Positions 10,777-21,412 of a stretch of DNA of 32,796 nt are shown here, piece after piece. Origin of the DNA: Cylindrobasidium torrendii FP15055 ss-10. Lineage: Eukaryota > Basidiomycota > Agaricomycetes > Agaricales > Physalacriaceae. The notes under the pieces were generated by a model. It made no database searches. It saw only the letters and a list, made by a program, of their open reading frames with translations, and was not told where the DNA came from. A program made the position numbers and the translations under genes. Positions within the stretch are counted from its first letter, which is position 1. Every line of letters begins with the position of its first letter. Location of the stretch: assembly GCA_000934385.1 (NCBI GenBank), contig KN880691.1, positions 1 through 32,796 on the forward strand, written 5' to 3'.

Positions 10777-11799
10777 ATCAAAACGTAGTAGAGGAAGAGC
10801 CTCTCGAAAGGGAGAAGTTACGAAGCAGTGGAAAACATAAGCGTCGGTGAGGGAAGGCTTTTATAAATGATGAGGTGGGGCAGGTGTTTCTTCATCTCAG
10901 CTAATGATCGACGCCGTATACTGACTTGACTATGCACGGGCTCAGCCCCGTTCTGGTGTGTGTACACCAACGGGATCCTCCTGTGAGGTACCTTCCAGCG
11001 CTCTGAACGGAGGCCTGAAACTCGAGATTGTTTTGGTGATTGGGCTTTCTGCTGGTGCTACGAGTAGCGCAAAAACCCTTCTGCACGTTCCGACCAGGCA
11101 AGTGTATGGTACTCTGCTTCAGAACCAGCGTCCGTGGGACGAGATTCAAAAGCGTGAGCCCGTCTTGTAGCATTGGGGCCTGGTCAATCACAATCGAATG
11201 GGCGCTAAAGCTGAGTTGGGTCCAGGTAACCTGGATGATCATCGAAGAAACAAGCAAGAAGGGGCTAGACACGTGCGAATACAATGCAATGTTATGATCG
11301 CACCTTTTCCGGAAGAGCATTCTGCGTTGTTTCCTTCCCGGTACTCACTATGAAGAAGGCTTTCTGTGGTGATTGATGTCAGTCCGCTTGCATTCTGAGA
11401 ATGAACTTGGTGTTGTTCTCAAACATTGTTTGCAGAAATCACATTCACAATCCCCGTGGGCGCAGTGTGTTGTTGAAGTTTTGGGACCTTGGTGTCTTGG
11501 AGCGGGCACCCACGGCGAACTCGAGGGACAGCCAACACTGTGGAGCATTTTGAGCTTAAGCAATTGCAATGGTGTATTGAGGTAACATAAAGTAAGGAGT
11601 AGATGCTACGCGAGCGTAAGATGGTGCTGAATACAGTGTGAGGGGAAATGCAACTGGTTGTACAAGTGCAGAGACGGTAGCAATGATGAGATGTGGAAAA
11701 GGAAAGATTCCTTATGAGCCCTGCCAATACGTGAGCTAGGAACTGCAACAGCAGGCGCGGTAACGCACCGATGACAAGGAGAAACAAGCCCAGTACATT
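10777..11799. other. Intergenic, about 1 kb, no supported gene
   Basis: This lies upstream of the MFS gene and downstream of the phosphatase. The largest open frame (10901-11320, minus) has no recognisable domain, no convincing start context and no splice partners. I see no repeat, tRNA or transposon piece. Confidence 0.45.
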
Positions 11800-12462
11800 C
11801 TACGCATGCGCCCGAAAGTTCTTAACAAAATCGAACTGAGGGCCGGTCTCTGGGCTGTGGGGGAATCGTATGCACTTCTCGACGCTAGCCCACTCGCCTG
11901 CGATAATTTCGAGTGCCTCCTGGCCGTCTTTGGCAATGCCGCACTGGACCAGCCAGCAACCGACAACCATGCCCGTACGTCCAATGCCGCCTCTGCAATG
12001 GACGGCACTGATGCGGCCGCGCTTCTCGTTGTCGCTTAGGACGTCGAGCACCTTGTACATGTACTCAACGCTTTGTGGCAAGGAACGATCGCGTATAGGA
12101 AAGCGGTGGTATTCGATTGTGGTGTTGTCGATGCCCAAGAGGTCCGCTCTACCGGAAAGAATGTTACCATTCGCATACGGTGATAACTCGCCTGACTCGG
12201 TGAGGTCGATAAACGTCCGTACTCCGGCTTGGAGCAGATTGTCTAGCTTGGGCTTGCGAGGATTCTTGGGCGTCCAGGGGTACTCGCAAGCAAGTAACAG
12301 AGGCGTAGCCCAGTACGAGTTGGGTATTGGCCTCGGGCAGACGGCGTTGAGAGGGCTTGGGCGTTCAAGGGGCGACAGCGCATTCATCATTCTTTGTTCG
12401 TCTTGCATGTCGTCGGGCACACTGGGAAGTGCTAGACACTGGAGCATGGGGGTGCAAGACAT
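11800..12462 (-). CDS. Dual-specificity/protein-tyrosine-phosphatase-like protein, 220 aa
   Basis: Single-exon gene; the start is the first ATG in frame (MSCTPMLQC). The active-site loop HCRGGIGRTG (residues 155-164) gives the CX5R motif with nucleophile Cys156 and phosphate-binding Arg162. FPIRD places the general acid at Asp125. The N-terminal part (PIPNSYWATPLLLACEYP, TFIDLTESGEL) matches a compact cysteine-phosphatase fold of the atypical dual-specificity type found in fungi and bacteria. Predicted cytosolic, with no signal or membrane segment. All catalytic residues are present, so it should be active; the target (phosphoprotein, phosphoinositide or RNA) cannot be read from sequence. It lies in the same direction as the MFS and H2A-like genes, with no sign of co-regulation. 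Confidence 0.88.
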   Translation of the reverse strand: MSCTPMLQCLALPSVPDDMQDEQRMMNALSPLERPSPLNAVCPRPIPNSYWATPLLLACEYPWTPKNPRKPKLDNLLQAGVRTFIDLTESGELSPYANGNILSGRADLLGIDNTTIEYHRFPIRDRSLPQSVEYMYKVLDVLSDNEKRGRISAVHCRGGIGRTGMVVGCWLVQCGIAKDGQEALEIIAGEWASVEKCIRFPHSPETGPQFDFVKNFRAHA

Positions 12463-13229
12463 AAGAAAGTCGTCTAATTTCAAGCAGAAAGTGCTGGTGG
12501 TGATGGTAGGAAGCTGGTAGGAAGTCAAAAACAATTCGGTTCTGATTCGCAGCTGGTTGTTAAAAGGAAAGAGCAACGATCAGCCTTTTTGTGGCACAGC
12601 ACCACGTGCACAAGCTCCATTGTACTCGGAATTAAATGACCACATCGTTGACCTCGTCTGGCTCGCCCAAGAGCAACGTTCCCCTCGTCTGGCTCGCCCA
12701 AGAGCAACGTTCCCCTCGAGCTCGTCGCCCGGCCCGTCCAAAAGATAAAACTCGTATTTTACGGATTTTCGCTTGTCGTCCCGGGTCCGACGCCTTGACA
12801 ACAAATTCCGATCTCCGTCGATCGTGGGCTTCCGTCAGTGCCCTCACAATGCCGCAGGTGACTTGGATTGACCAAGGATTGCCCATGCGCTACCTATCCC
12901 TCCTTTGGTTCGGAGCAATTTTGTTCGTGTAGTCTCTCATCTTTCCAGCGATACCAGCATGTCGAGTTTCTGCCGAGCGCGCCAACTTATGAACATGCTC
13001 ACCCAATCGCCATTCACTGTGCGCGAGGCTTGTCGCAGCTACGGTGGACTTGCCCATGATGCTCCGTATCGGGACTGCATACATGTATGCAAGGGCTCAC
13101 TAACATTCCAGGATTCCAAGCATGTTACATGATAGCACATTCAGTGCCATACCACCGTTGATCATTCTACATAACTTTGGTTCTGTACTCTGGCCAACAG
13201 CATTGGTCTCGTTCATCCTTTTCACCATC
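12463..13229. other. Intergenic, 767 bp, with a short tandem duplication
   Basis: This holds the promoter of the phosphatase gene and the 3' side of the H2A-like gene. It contains the 31-bp tandem repeat at 12652-12713. Short plus-strand frames at 12849-12932 and 12908-13132 were considered and not supported. Confidence 0.5.
12652..12713. repeat. 31-bp tandem duplication, two exact copies
   Basis: Copies 12652-12682 and 12683-12713 are identical and begin CCTCGTCTGGCTCGCCC. A third, degraded start follows (CCTCGAGCTCGTCGCCC). The repeat lies about 190 bp upstream of the phosphatase start. Confidence 0.9.
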
Positions 13230-13971
13230 TCATTCCGAGCTCAACGACCTCTCTGAATTTGAGTACAGGGCCAGGCGCCCTTTCGGGATGACCTTGCCAC
13301 CTTGTTTCGCCTTGGTAGACTTGCTCGGCGCCTTTTTCTCACAAGCAAGCGGTTTCTTCTTCTCAAGCTTGGTTTCGACGTCGCTTTTCTGAGAGGATCC
13401 GGGAACGACGCCAGAGTTTGGGAAGAAGACATGATCCAGCAGCTTGTCCAATCTTGAAAATGGGGTAATGAGCCAACAATCGTGCAGCGGGAGTTACGGA
13501 GTCAGCGTACTCATCATCATTCCTAATAGCGAGCTGCAAGAATCGAGGAATGATCCTCTGCTTACGGTGGTCGCGCGCGGCATTGCCTGCGAGTTCGGTG
13601 ACTTCTGCGACGAGATACTCAAGGACGGCAGTGAGGAAGACTGTGGGCTTCAGTGTCTGTGGATGTACGGCCTTGAATACACGAACTGGACGCTGCGATC
13701 CTGATGTGGTCTTGCTGGACGAAATTCTTGAGCTTGCGATGGACGCGCGCAACAGGGAACGCTAGCCCGGCACGATAGGATTTCGTGAGTCGTCCAAGCG
13801 AGGGTGCACTTTTGCCTCTGGTCCCTGCGAGATTTTTCCCGCGGCCAAGATTGTTAGGACTGATATGTTATGTTAGTGGGAAGAGTCCATTGGGTAGATT
13901 CAAGCATTACTTTGGCTACAGAAGGGCTGTCAGATATGTATCGCAAGGCAATTGAATATGCTTCTCACCAT
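13230..13971 (-). CDS. Divergent histone H2A-like protein with long C-terminal tail, 177 aa
   Basis: Minus-strand exons 13971-13969 (ATG only), 13915-13911 (5 nt), 13859-13687, 13640-13511 and 13452-13230; phases close. The histone fold is clear: [16 protein letters not shown], then [18 protein letters not shown], then [17 protein letters not shown] and [14 protein letters not shown]. It aligns without gaps to canonical H2A through the first loop. Acidic-patch residues are kept (Glu68, Glu73, Glu76, Asp102, Asp103, Glu104). Differences: FPVAR in place of FPVGR, a changed L1 loop (QQDHIRI in place of NYAQRVG), and a Lys/Ser-rich tail of about 55 residues with no terminal SQE motif. NAARD and RNDDEL argue against H2A.Z. 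It is likely a nucleosomal variant or a drifting paralogue. No H2B is adjacent. The two tiny first exons are inferred from good branch points (CTGAC, CTAAC). Confidence 0.82.
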
Positions 13972-14776
13972 AATTTCGCTGCTATTTTTTTTCTTGAACG
14001 TTGAAACGTTGAAGGTTGAAGTCAAGAGGCTGGCGTTACGTGTTGTGGCGGCCTACCTCTTTTATAGTTCCCCGTTATGGTAAGTGCTGTTGCACGTGAA
14101 TAAACCGTCTTTGAGTGCAATAGAGTGCTGACTCTTTACACGCTTGCCGAAAGATAGGAATTTCAATGTAAACTAGTAGTTCAGTCAACTAAACACAATT
14201 TCCCTCGCGTTTACACCCAAGGCGTTGTGTCGGAACGGAAGAGCGCGCTGTTCAACGGTGCGAAAGAGACTCATCTCGAATGTGATGCTGTTCATGGGAG
14301 ATCCTGAAGCTTTCTTGTAATTCTGGGTATGGAATTTACAACTGCGAAGGGCTTACATAGACAAGTAACTCCAGCTCTCAAATCCAAGCGCATTGTACTT
14401 GCGCAGTCTGACAGAGTCTATTCCCAAGCTATACCAAGCAAATGTAACACGGAATCTTAGAGCTCAGAAGCACATAGCAGCGCAGGGAACTCAAGAAAGT
14501 CAACGATGTCGATGGGTGATCAGACCCACGTGCGCGCCACGGAGTCTTTCACGCGTCGCGCGCCCGTGACACCGTGTTGGAATTTTTGATCCCGGACCGA
14601 TCCCCCAACTCACGGCCACCACGAGGCGAACGTTTAGCTAGAGAGACTGAGCAGGACGATTGCGGCGAGGGCACACCGTTTACAGCGAAATATTAACTTT
14701 TCATTCTATCTGGGGACGCGTGTACGACTCTGCTATAAACGACGACTTTGACCGGGGCTGTTGACCGAGCTCAACG
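13972..14776. other. Divergent intergenic region between H2A-like and M50B-like genes, 805 bp
   Basis: Upstream of both flanking genes, so both promoters lie here. The stretch has several CACGTG-like and CACGTGAATAA sequences and no open frame with coding character. No tRNA or repeat was recognised. Confidence 0.5.
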
Positions 14777-16060
14777 ATGGAAGCCCGAACAGCAACAAGG
14801 CCACCGTTGGAGACACCATCTGCAGGGGTGGAGCATTCTTCAGCACCGTTGACACCTACGAGCGACCAGGTGCGTGATCTATACAGCGCATTAGCTTCGG
14901 TGCTCATCGCCGCCTCAGATTGTTGCGCTGTATGTGGTAGGTTATCCAAAACGCAGGACCCTCTACACGCGTCTGACCTCGTTGCAGACAATCTCAATGT
15001 CTGTTATAATCTTTGGAGTATGGAATGTCCCCGGCCTTCGGAACCTCATCAGTCCGCTCAAGTTGTTCACGATCGGCCTACATGAACTCTGCCATGTCGT
15101 TGTGGTACGTCTTAATCCCTCCTCTGAGGATGCGGGCTCAGAGGTGTCGCAAGGCCGTGCTCACCGGAGGGCGTATACTGCGGATGACTATAGACCCCCA
15201 CATCGGCGGAGCAACGATAGTCGAAGGTGGCTATCCAAAGCTCATTCTGCCAGCCGGCTACATTGGTTCTACACTCGTAGGCGGCGCCTTCGTCCTAGCA
15301 GGCTGGGACACACTCATGGCAAAAATCATGAGCTTCTTCCTAGCCATTGGGATGTTAATGCCTCTTCGACTAGTGAGAGACAAGATGTATGCGACAATCT
15401 ATCCATATTTCGCTCACTCACACCATACAGGACTATACTGCTCACCTTCATGTACGAAGGGTTGCTCATCGGGTTCTGGTTCATTGATCATGGGTACATG
15501 ACTCGCTGAGGCCTCGCAACTGCTTTCTGATGCGATGTAGGTCTGCTCTGCGGTGGTATTGCTTATTCGTCGGGATCATGAAGTGCGTCACAGACTGTTG
15601 TATCTTGCGCACGCTAACATTCGCCCGCAGCATTTTCTACGTGATATGTATGTCGTTGTCACTTCCTGCGAGCTTTCAACGTGAACAAAATCTGTAGGGG
15701 ATGTCGCGGACGACCGTTTCTTCCATAAAACGAACGACTCGGATACCACACAATTCGAGCTCATGTATCCCAGTATCCGACAACATGGCTAGTTCCACCG
15801 AACTGCGCTGCCTCCTCTGTCTGACTTGGAATATAGTATGGGCATTGCTTTGGATAGCCTTCTCCGTGGCATGGATCATCGGGTTTATACTCATAGGGAT
15901 CTTTGCCTTCAAGGTTAGGGCACTTTTTGACCTCCATTGCGGCCACTAACATCTGCGCAGATGACCTCTGAGGAGATGCGCAAACAAGCTGGTACGCATC
16001 GAACTCGTCTCTGTTGTCCCTCATCTGACAATGAGGACAGATACTTTTCTTCCTACCTAA
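14777..16060 (+). CDS. M50B-like membrane zinc metallopeptidase, 261 aa
   Basis: Eleven exons: 14777-14869, 14919-14936, 14988-15104, 15154-15386, 15431-15493, 15541-15582, 15631-15647, 15698-15772, 15837-15913, 15961-15991, 16041-16060. The HEXXH zinc motif is HELCH (69-73) with catalytic Glu70, placed just after a hydrophobic span as in the fungal peptidase M50B-like family. Further family landmarks: TGGRI and IDPHIGGAT, then LPAGYIGSTLVGGAFVLAG, GLLIGFWFIDHG, LRWYCLFVGIMN, YVIWDVADDRFF, and the ending FLPT. Five to six membrane spans are expected. Members are predicted intramembrane or membrane-bound proteases of unknown substrate. The fourth exon start was set at 15154 because that spacing from HEXXH to TGG fits the family and gives a normal 49-nt intron. 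The eighth-to-ninth exon junction is less sure. Confidence 0.82.
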
Positions 16061-17086
16061 CTCTCAACGCTCATGATCTCACGACATATTATTATTCCAT
16101 ACTCATCATCGGAACGTTGGACAGGCCGATACATGCATCACCGACTTCCTCTACCCACACGCATATGTATTCTCCAGCATCACTAACTGTCTATCCGTCA
16201 TGTTGTCCGTATATAGTGTAGCACTTGTTTGGTCTTTCGTAGCTCGAGTTTGCAAGGTCCCATCAACAACAGCGGTGAGATTTATGATCTGAGAGTGATT
16301 TGAGATATGTCGGCCACATTGGCAGTTAGAGCTAGTGGAGGCTACTGTGGGGTAAGAGTTGAGAGTATCTTCGCGGTGTCTTCCTCGCCGCCTGGAAAGT
16401 GTCGATGTACTTCCGTGGGAGTATCGAAATTCCTGGCCGTCCGAGTCCGCGGAAGCATCCTCTACCCATGCAGTACCCATGCGCAGCTCGGCGAATTCCA
16501 CGGGCTCTAAAAGACAAGGTAAGATTAGAGTATGTGTAGTATACAATTTCGGAGATGAAGCTCTGGTAAGTGCGAGTCGGGTTGCCGTGTTACTGTTCCA
16601 TATACTTCGCTTGACCATAAGCCAAAGGTGCTGCTAAATGCCTGGCTGTTGGAGTCCATTTGGATTCAATAATATTCTGAGATAGATATATGTACAGTGC
16701 CCAACCCTCCCTGCCTCAACTTGTCGAGTAGTGCCTAGAATTCGAGCAGTGAGCTTCCTGAAAGGCCCATTGTGAGTGTACAGCTTCGATCAATAGACTT
16801 TGGATGATCGACGATGTCCGACGCGGCTTGTCTTCCTACCTCGAACAGTCAAACTGCTCGCGACATTGCTTTACCTGGCCATCTGCAGTTCATTGGCCCT
16901 GGATCCTCGTTCCAATGGCCACTTCCTACGGTTATCGGCGTGGGCTTACCGACTCGGCTAATACTACACGGCACACAACACTTTACGCGACTTGAGATAT
17001 AAAGGCTGGCTTTTGGAAGAGCTTTTCAACAATCCACTTCAGACACACTCTACCGGCCCCTCCACCCTAGAAACTCAACTACCACA
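16061..17086. other. Intergenic, about 1 kb, upstream of the reductase gene
   Basis: No gene seen. Open frames on the minus strand near 16151-16618 have no domain. The right end carries a TATA-type promoter for the reductase. Confidence 0.5.
16997..17004 (+). promoter_or_regulatory. TATA box of the NRPS-like reductase gene
   Basis: ATATAAAG lies 83 bp upstream of the ATG at 17087 and is followed by a pyrimidine/CA-rich leader (CCACTTCAGACACACTC), a normal fungal core-promoter layout. It is a sequence match only. Confidence 0.55.
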
Positions 17087-20000
17087 ATGACTGCCACCAC
17101 CTACATTGCCAAGTCGGTCACCGAGCTCCTCGGTGTTCGTGCTCGCACAACCGGAAAAGACGCGTTTGTCTACACTGGAGACGCGATGGACGGCAACCAA
17201 GTTGTCTTGCGTAGCCTCAAGTATGTTGTCTCCCATTCGTCGCGCCGCTTGTACTCACGAATGCCTGCAGCTTCGAGGAAACCAATGCCGCCGTCGACCG
17301 CCTCGCCTGGCACTACTCCAAATTCGACGTCGCACCAAAGGCCATTGAGGGAGAGGCCCCACCCGTCCAAGTCATTGCCGTTCTCACTAGCTCGAGCATC
17401 GACGAGACTCTCATCGAGTTTGCTCTTGCCAAGATGGGTCTCACTGGTCTCCTCCTCGCCGCCAACAACTCAGTTGCTGCCGTCGCACATCTGACCAAGC
17501 TCACCAAGGCTTCTCACCTGATCTACGGTGCCAAATTCGAGGAGACCGCGAAAGAGGCCAAGGCCATGCTCGACGCTCAGGACTACCATATCGACCTCAT
17601 CCCAGAAATGCGCTTCCCGCTCTGGGGACCCGACGGCATTGCAAACTCGACTATCAAGCCATTTGCGCCTGTTCTGACGCCCGAGCAAGAAACGACGCGC
17701 CCTGCGGTGATCCTGCACTCGTCTGGCTCGACTGGTTTCCCCAAGCCAGTCGCTCTGACCCACGCGTCTGTCGTCTTCACCGCGGCCTTCAACGGCTTCC
17801 GCTCGGTCCTGAGCACTCTTCCTGTTTTCCATGCCGCCGGACACTTCCTAGTGTGAGTTTCAGCTTGAAGGACAAGCAGACAATATTCTAATGCATACTT
17901 CTAGGACGTCTTGCTTGTACAGTGGTGGATACATCTGCCTATTCCCACCTCACCTCCCTTTGACCTCTGGCCACGTCTGCGAGGTTATCGACTCGCTTCC
18001 AAACGTTCGCCAGGCCTTCGCAGTGCCATACGTGATCAAGCTGCTGGGTGAAACCGAGGAGGGCACTCGTGCACTTGCCTCCTTGGACGTCGTTGCCACA
18101 TCTGGCGCGCCCATCCCCGACGACCTGGGTGATCGCCTTGTCGCCGCCGGTGTCAACCTTCTCTCCGTATACGGTGCCACCGAAATTGGCCTATCCATGT
18201 CGTCTCTGCGGAACTATGCCGACGACAAGCTGTGGAACTGGCTCCGCCCTATGCCATCGGCCATCAACCATGTCATCTTTGAATCGCGCGGCGGAGACAC
18301 CTACGAGCTTGTCATCAAGGATGGATATCCTCCTAAGGTTGGTCCATCCAGCCTATGTTCTTTGCATGTGCTCATTGCTTGTTTAGGTCCAGACGAACCG
18401 CCCGGATGGCTCTTACGCAACAAAGGACTTGTTCCTTCGCCACCCAGAGCACAAGAACTTCTACCGCTATGTTGGCCGTCTCGACGACACTCTCGTTCAC
18501 ACCCTCGGCGAAAAGACCAACCCCGTTCCAATGGAGCTTGCCATTCGCGGCAACAGTCCTTATGTCAAGGAGGCGATCATCTTCGGTGCAGGTCGTCCTC
18601 AAACTGGCGTGCTTGTCCTTCCTGCCGACATTTCCAAGGACCTTTCCAACGAGGAGTTGATGAAGAAAGTGTGGCCGGTCATTGAGCAGGCCAACGAGGA
18701 GGCGCCGAGCCATTCGCGAATCTTGCCCGAGATGGTCGAGTTCCTTCCGTACGTCCTTTTGCGTCTTCGGGTACTATCTCTGTACTCACTATTCATGACA
18801 GCCATGGCACTGTCATTCCTGCGGCGGCTAAGATGAGCTTTGTTCGCCCTGCTTGTTACACCAAATTCGCCGATATCATCGATGCGGTTTACAAGCGTGC
18901 AGAGCGCGACGACGATGTTGGCGAGAAGAGGAAGCTCACTGGTCCCGCACTCGAGGACTACTTGTTCGAAACTGTTTCTGCAGTTTTGGGCGCCCATGCG
19001 ACAAACCTTACTCGCGCGGCCGACCTCTTTGCCTTCGGTGTCGATTCCCTCAACGCGAGCCGCATCCACAACCGCATCCAACAAGGTCTTGACCTTGGAG
19101 GACAACACCTGAGCTCAACAGGTAATTGTGCAGTCGTCCTTGCCTATGAATTATTGCTGACTATTTCGCAGTTGTCTACGAGCACCCCTCGGTCAAGAAG
19201 CTGGCGGCATATATCGAGCAGGTGCAAAGTGGCGAAGCTGTCCACAAGAAGACAGACCAGGAGAAGATGCTCGGATACGTCGAGAAGTGGTTGGCAGCAG
19301 TCAAGCCTCGCAGTACTAGTGGCGGACCGGCCAAGCCAGTCGATGCTCGTGTTGTGGTCAGTGCAGTCACGCAGACACCTGTACCCTGTTCCTAATCCCT
19401 CTTAGGTCCTCACGGGCGCCACGGGCTCGCTTGGAGCGCACATTCTTGCCTACCTTACCGCATCCAGCTCTGTCCGCAAGGTTGTCTGCCTTTCGCGTGC
19501 CAAATCACACCAGGACTCGCTTGAACGTGTCCGCGAATCAGCGGTCCTCCGCCAAGTACAAATCGACGAGAGCAAGCTCGTCTCATATTCGTCGACTGTC
19601 CAGGCGCCTTTCCTTGGTCTCACCGAGGAGCAGTACGAGTCGCTCAGATCTGAAGTGACAGATGTCATCCACGTACGCCGCTGCTCTCCTTTTAGTCATG
19701 CCTCTATTTACTGAGTATTGCACAGAATGCCTGGCCCGTCAACTTTGTCATGAACGTCGACTCATTCGACGAGCACATTGGAGGCTCTGCCAACTTGATG
19801 AACCTTGCCCTCGAAGCTCCCTGGTCCGAACCCGCGACGTTCTTGTTCAGCTCGTCCATTTCGTGCCGCATGGCTTCGCCTGACAAGTTTGCTGGCGAGG
19901 ATTTCCCACCGACGACGGCGACCGCTGCTGGTACGGGTTACGCCCAGGGCAAATGGGTTGTTGAGAAGCTCTCCGAGGCAGCCGCCGAGAAGACTGGATT

Positions 20001-20594
20001 GCCTGTTGCTGTTCTGCGCATTGGACAAATGTCGGGCGACACCTCTTGTGGTATCTGGAATGAGACGGAGGCGTGGCCTTTGCTTATCCGCAGCGCCAAT
20101 GCTATAGGGGCTTTGCCTGTCGTCGACGAGGTGTGTTTCATATCTTCCCCTCTGCTTTCCGCGTGCTAATGATTATCCAGAACCCGTCGTGGTTGCCTGT
20201 GGATTACGCTGGCGAGGCCATCGCTGAGATTGTCTTCAACACCTCCAAGCCGGCGTCTGCTGTCTATAATATCGTCAACCCCAACACGGAGACGAAGTGG
20301 ACGGACCTCATCGACTGGATTGAGGCTGCTGGTGTGAAATTCGACAAGGTTGACCCTGCGACATGGGTAGAACGTTTGGCGAACTCTGAACAGGACCCCG
20401 CGAAGAACCCGACGGTCAAGCTGCTGGGCTTCTTCCGGGAGTTCTACGGGCCAGCCTTCAGGCAGCCGATTATCTTCAAGACGGAGGAGACGCTGAAGTG
20501 GGGACCCGCTCTTGGGCGCACCCCACCTATCACGAAGGAGATTGTTGCGAAGTGGATTGGGCACTGGAGGAAGACTGGGTTTATGGCGAACTAG
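17087..20594 (+). CDS. NRPS-like carboxylic acid reductase (adenylation-thiolation-reductase), 1033 aa
   Basis: Nine exons: 17087-17220, 17271-17852, 17905-18337, 18387-18748, 18802-19121, 19172-19356, 19406-19672, 19726-20130, 20181-20594. The enzyme should activate a carboxylic acid as the adenylate, load it on its phosphopantetheine arm, and release it by NADPH reduction as an aldehyde (or alcohol). Adenylation domain (about 10-510): HSSGSTGFPKP near 194-204, VYGATEIG near 326, YVGRLDDT near 410, then catalytic-loop Lys in GEKTNPVP. Thiolation domain: FGVDSLNASRI with carrier Ser586. Reductase domain: NADPH loop LTGATGSLGAH (from 674), and catalytic Tyr833/Lys837 in YAQGK. There is no condensation domain. 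The layout resembles alpha-aminoadipate-reductase-like and aryl-acid reductases of fungi; at 1033 residues it is shorter than Lys2. The substrate is unknown. Confidence 0.93.
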
Positions 20595-20782
20595 AATTTA
20601 CGACCTTGCGCATTGGACAATTGGATTAATCACCTGTACTTAGAAGCTACTGTAGAAACTCAAAAACGGTTCGATTAATCTATTTCCTTTCAAAAGCAGT
20701 TCCTGTGTTCGACCACCTCAAGTGCCTCGCCTCCGGTTATTTTCCTTGCACGTCTACTGCTCATTTGGACGTGCGAGTTGCT

Positions 20783-20803
20783 CCTAAGGCCTAAGGCCTA
20801 AGG
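20783..20803. repeat. Three tandem CCTAAGG heptamers
   Basis: CCTAAGG occurs three times head to tail at 20783, 20790 and 20797. It is a small microsatellite in the 3' intergenic region and is not the telomere unit. Confidence 0.9.
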
Positions 20804-20937
20804 CGGCAGTGCCGGTGAACCCACGAATCGAGGCGTGCTCCTGTTCTTTGGTTGCCGCCTTGTTGTTGCTGTACTGGTAGTCCTTGGTCGTTCTGAGCCT
20901 TCACGCGCAGATATGTAACGCATTTCTTCATGAACTC

Positions 20938-21009
20938 CTTGCTAGGTAGTCTCTTATAAACAGCCAACGATCAAGTGACGGGCTTCGCTAAGTACTACTT
21001 GCTAGGTAG
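20938..21009. repeat. 12-bp direct repeat, 60 bp apart
   Basis: CTTGCTAGGTAG occurs at 20938-20949 and again at 20998-21009. Spacing is 60 bp. It may be a local duplication or a footprint; nothing coding lies between. Confidence 0.7.
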
Positions 21010-21412
21010 CTCCATCGAGTTCGCAAAATACTCCTGGCTGCGCAGGATCCATATTCTCCCTAGTGGCCTGAAGAACTCGTCCTGGTTCTCCGCACGTACA
21101 CAGCGTGCCATTTTATTTTCTTGGAATTCACGCAAGGTGGGCCACGCCGTTTTCAAGTTAACCTTTGCGCAAGATCGAAATTCGCTTTACTTGAATGCAA
21201 GCCATTACGTAAAACAATGGGAATGTATCCCCAATGGGCCGAGAGCGCATATATTCACCGAACGAGACTTTCGCATCTGCCACAGACCCAATAATGGTTT
21301 AAAATTAGGATTAAGACAACACATAACATGGAGAGGTAGATCAACACGGCAGTCTGGTAATGCTACAACATAAATGTCCCGGATAGAGTGGAATTTGGCA
21401 AAGGTCGATAAA

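Larger units (their letters stand above)
20595..21412. other. Intergenic between convergent genes, 818 bp, with short repeats
   Basis: It holds the 3' ends of the reductase (plus) and the His-rich protein gene (minus). Short repeats at 20783-20803 and 20938-21009 are listed separately. No coding region is supported. Confidence 0.5.

Noticed and set aside
10901..11320. 139-residue minus-strand ORF
   Set aside because: No domain, no plausible splice continuation, and a composition like random frames.
12849..13132. Possible small plus-strand gene(s) starting MPQVTWIDQG or MSSFCRARQ
   Set aside because: The fragments can be joined only through introns of about 30 nt or less and show no family resemblance.
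14870..14987. Apparent frameshifts in the M50B-like gene suggesting a pseudogene
   Set aside because: Each frame change is explained by an intron with good borders, and the spliced protein keeps all family blocks.
16151..16618. 155-residue minus-strand ORF
   Set aside because: No recognisable domain and no expected neighbours; judged chance.
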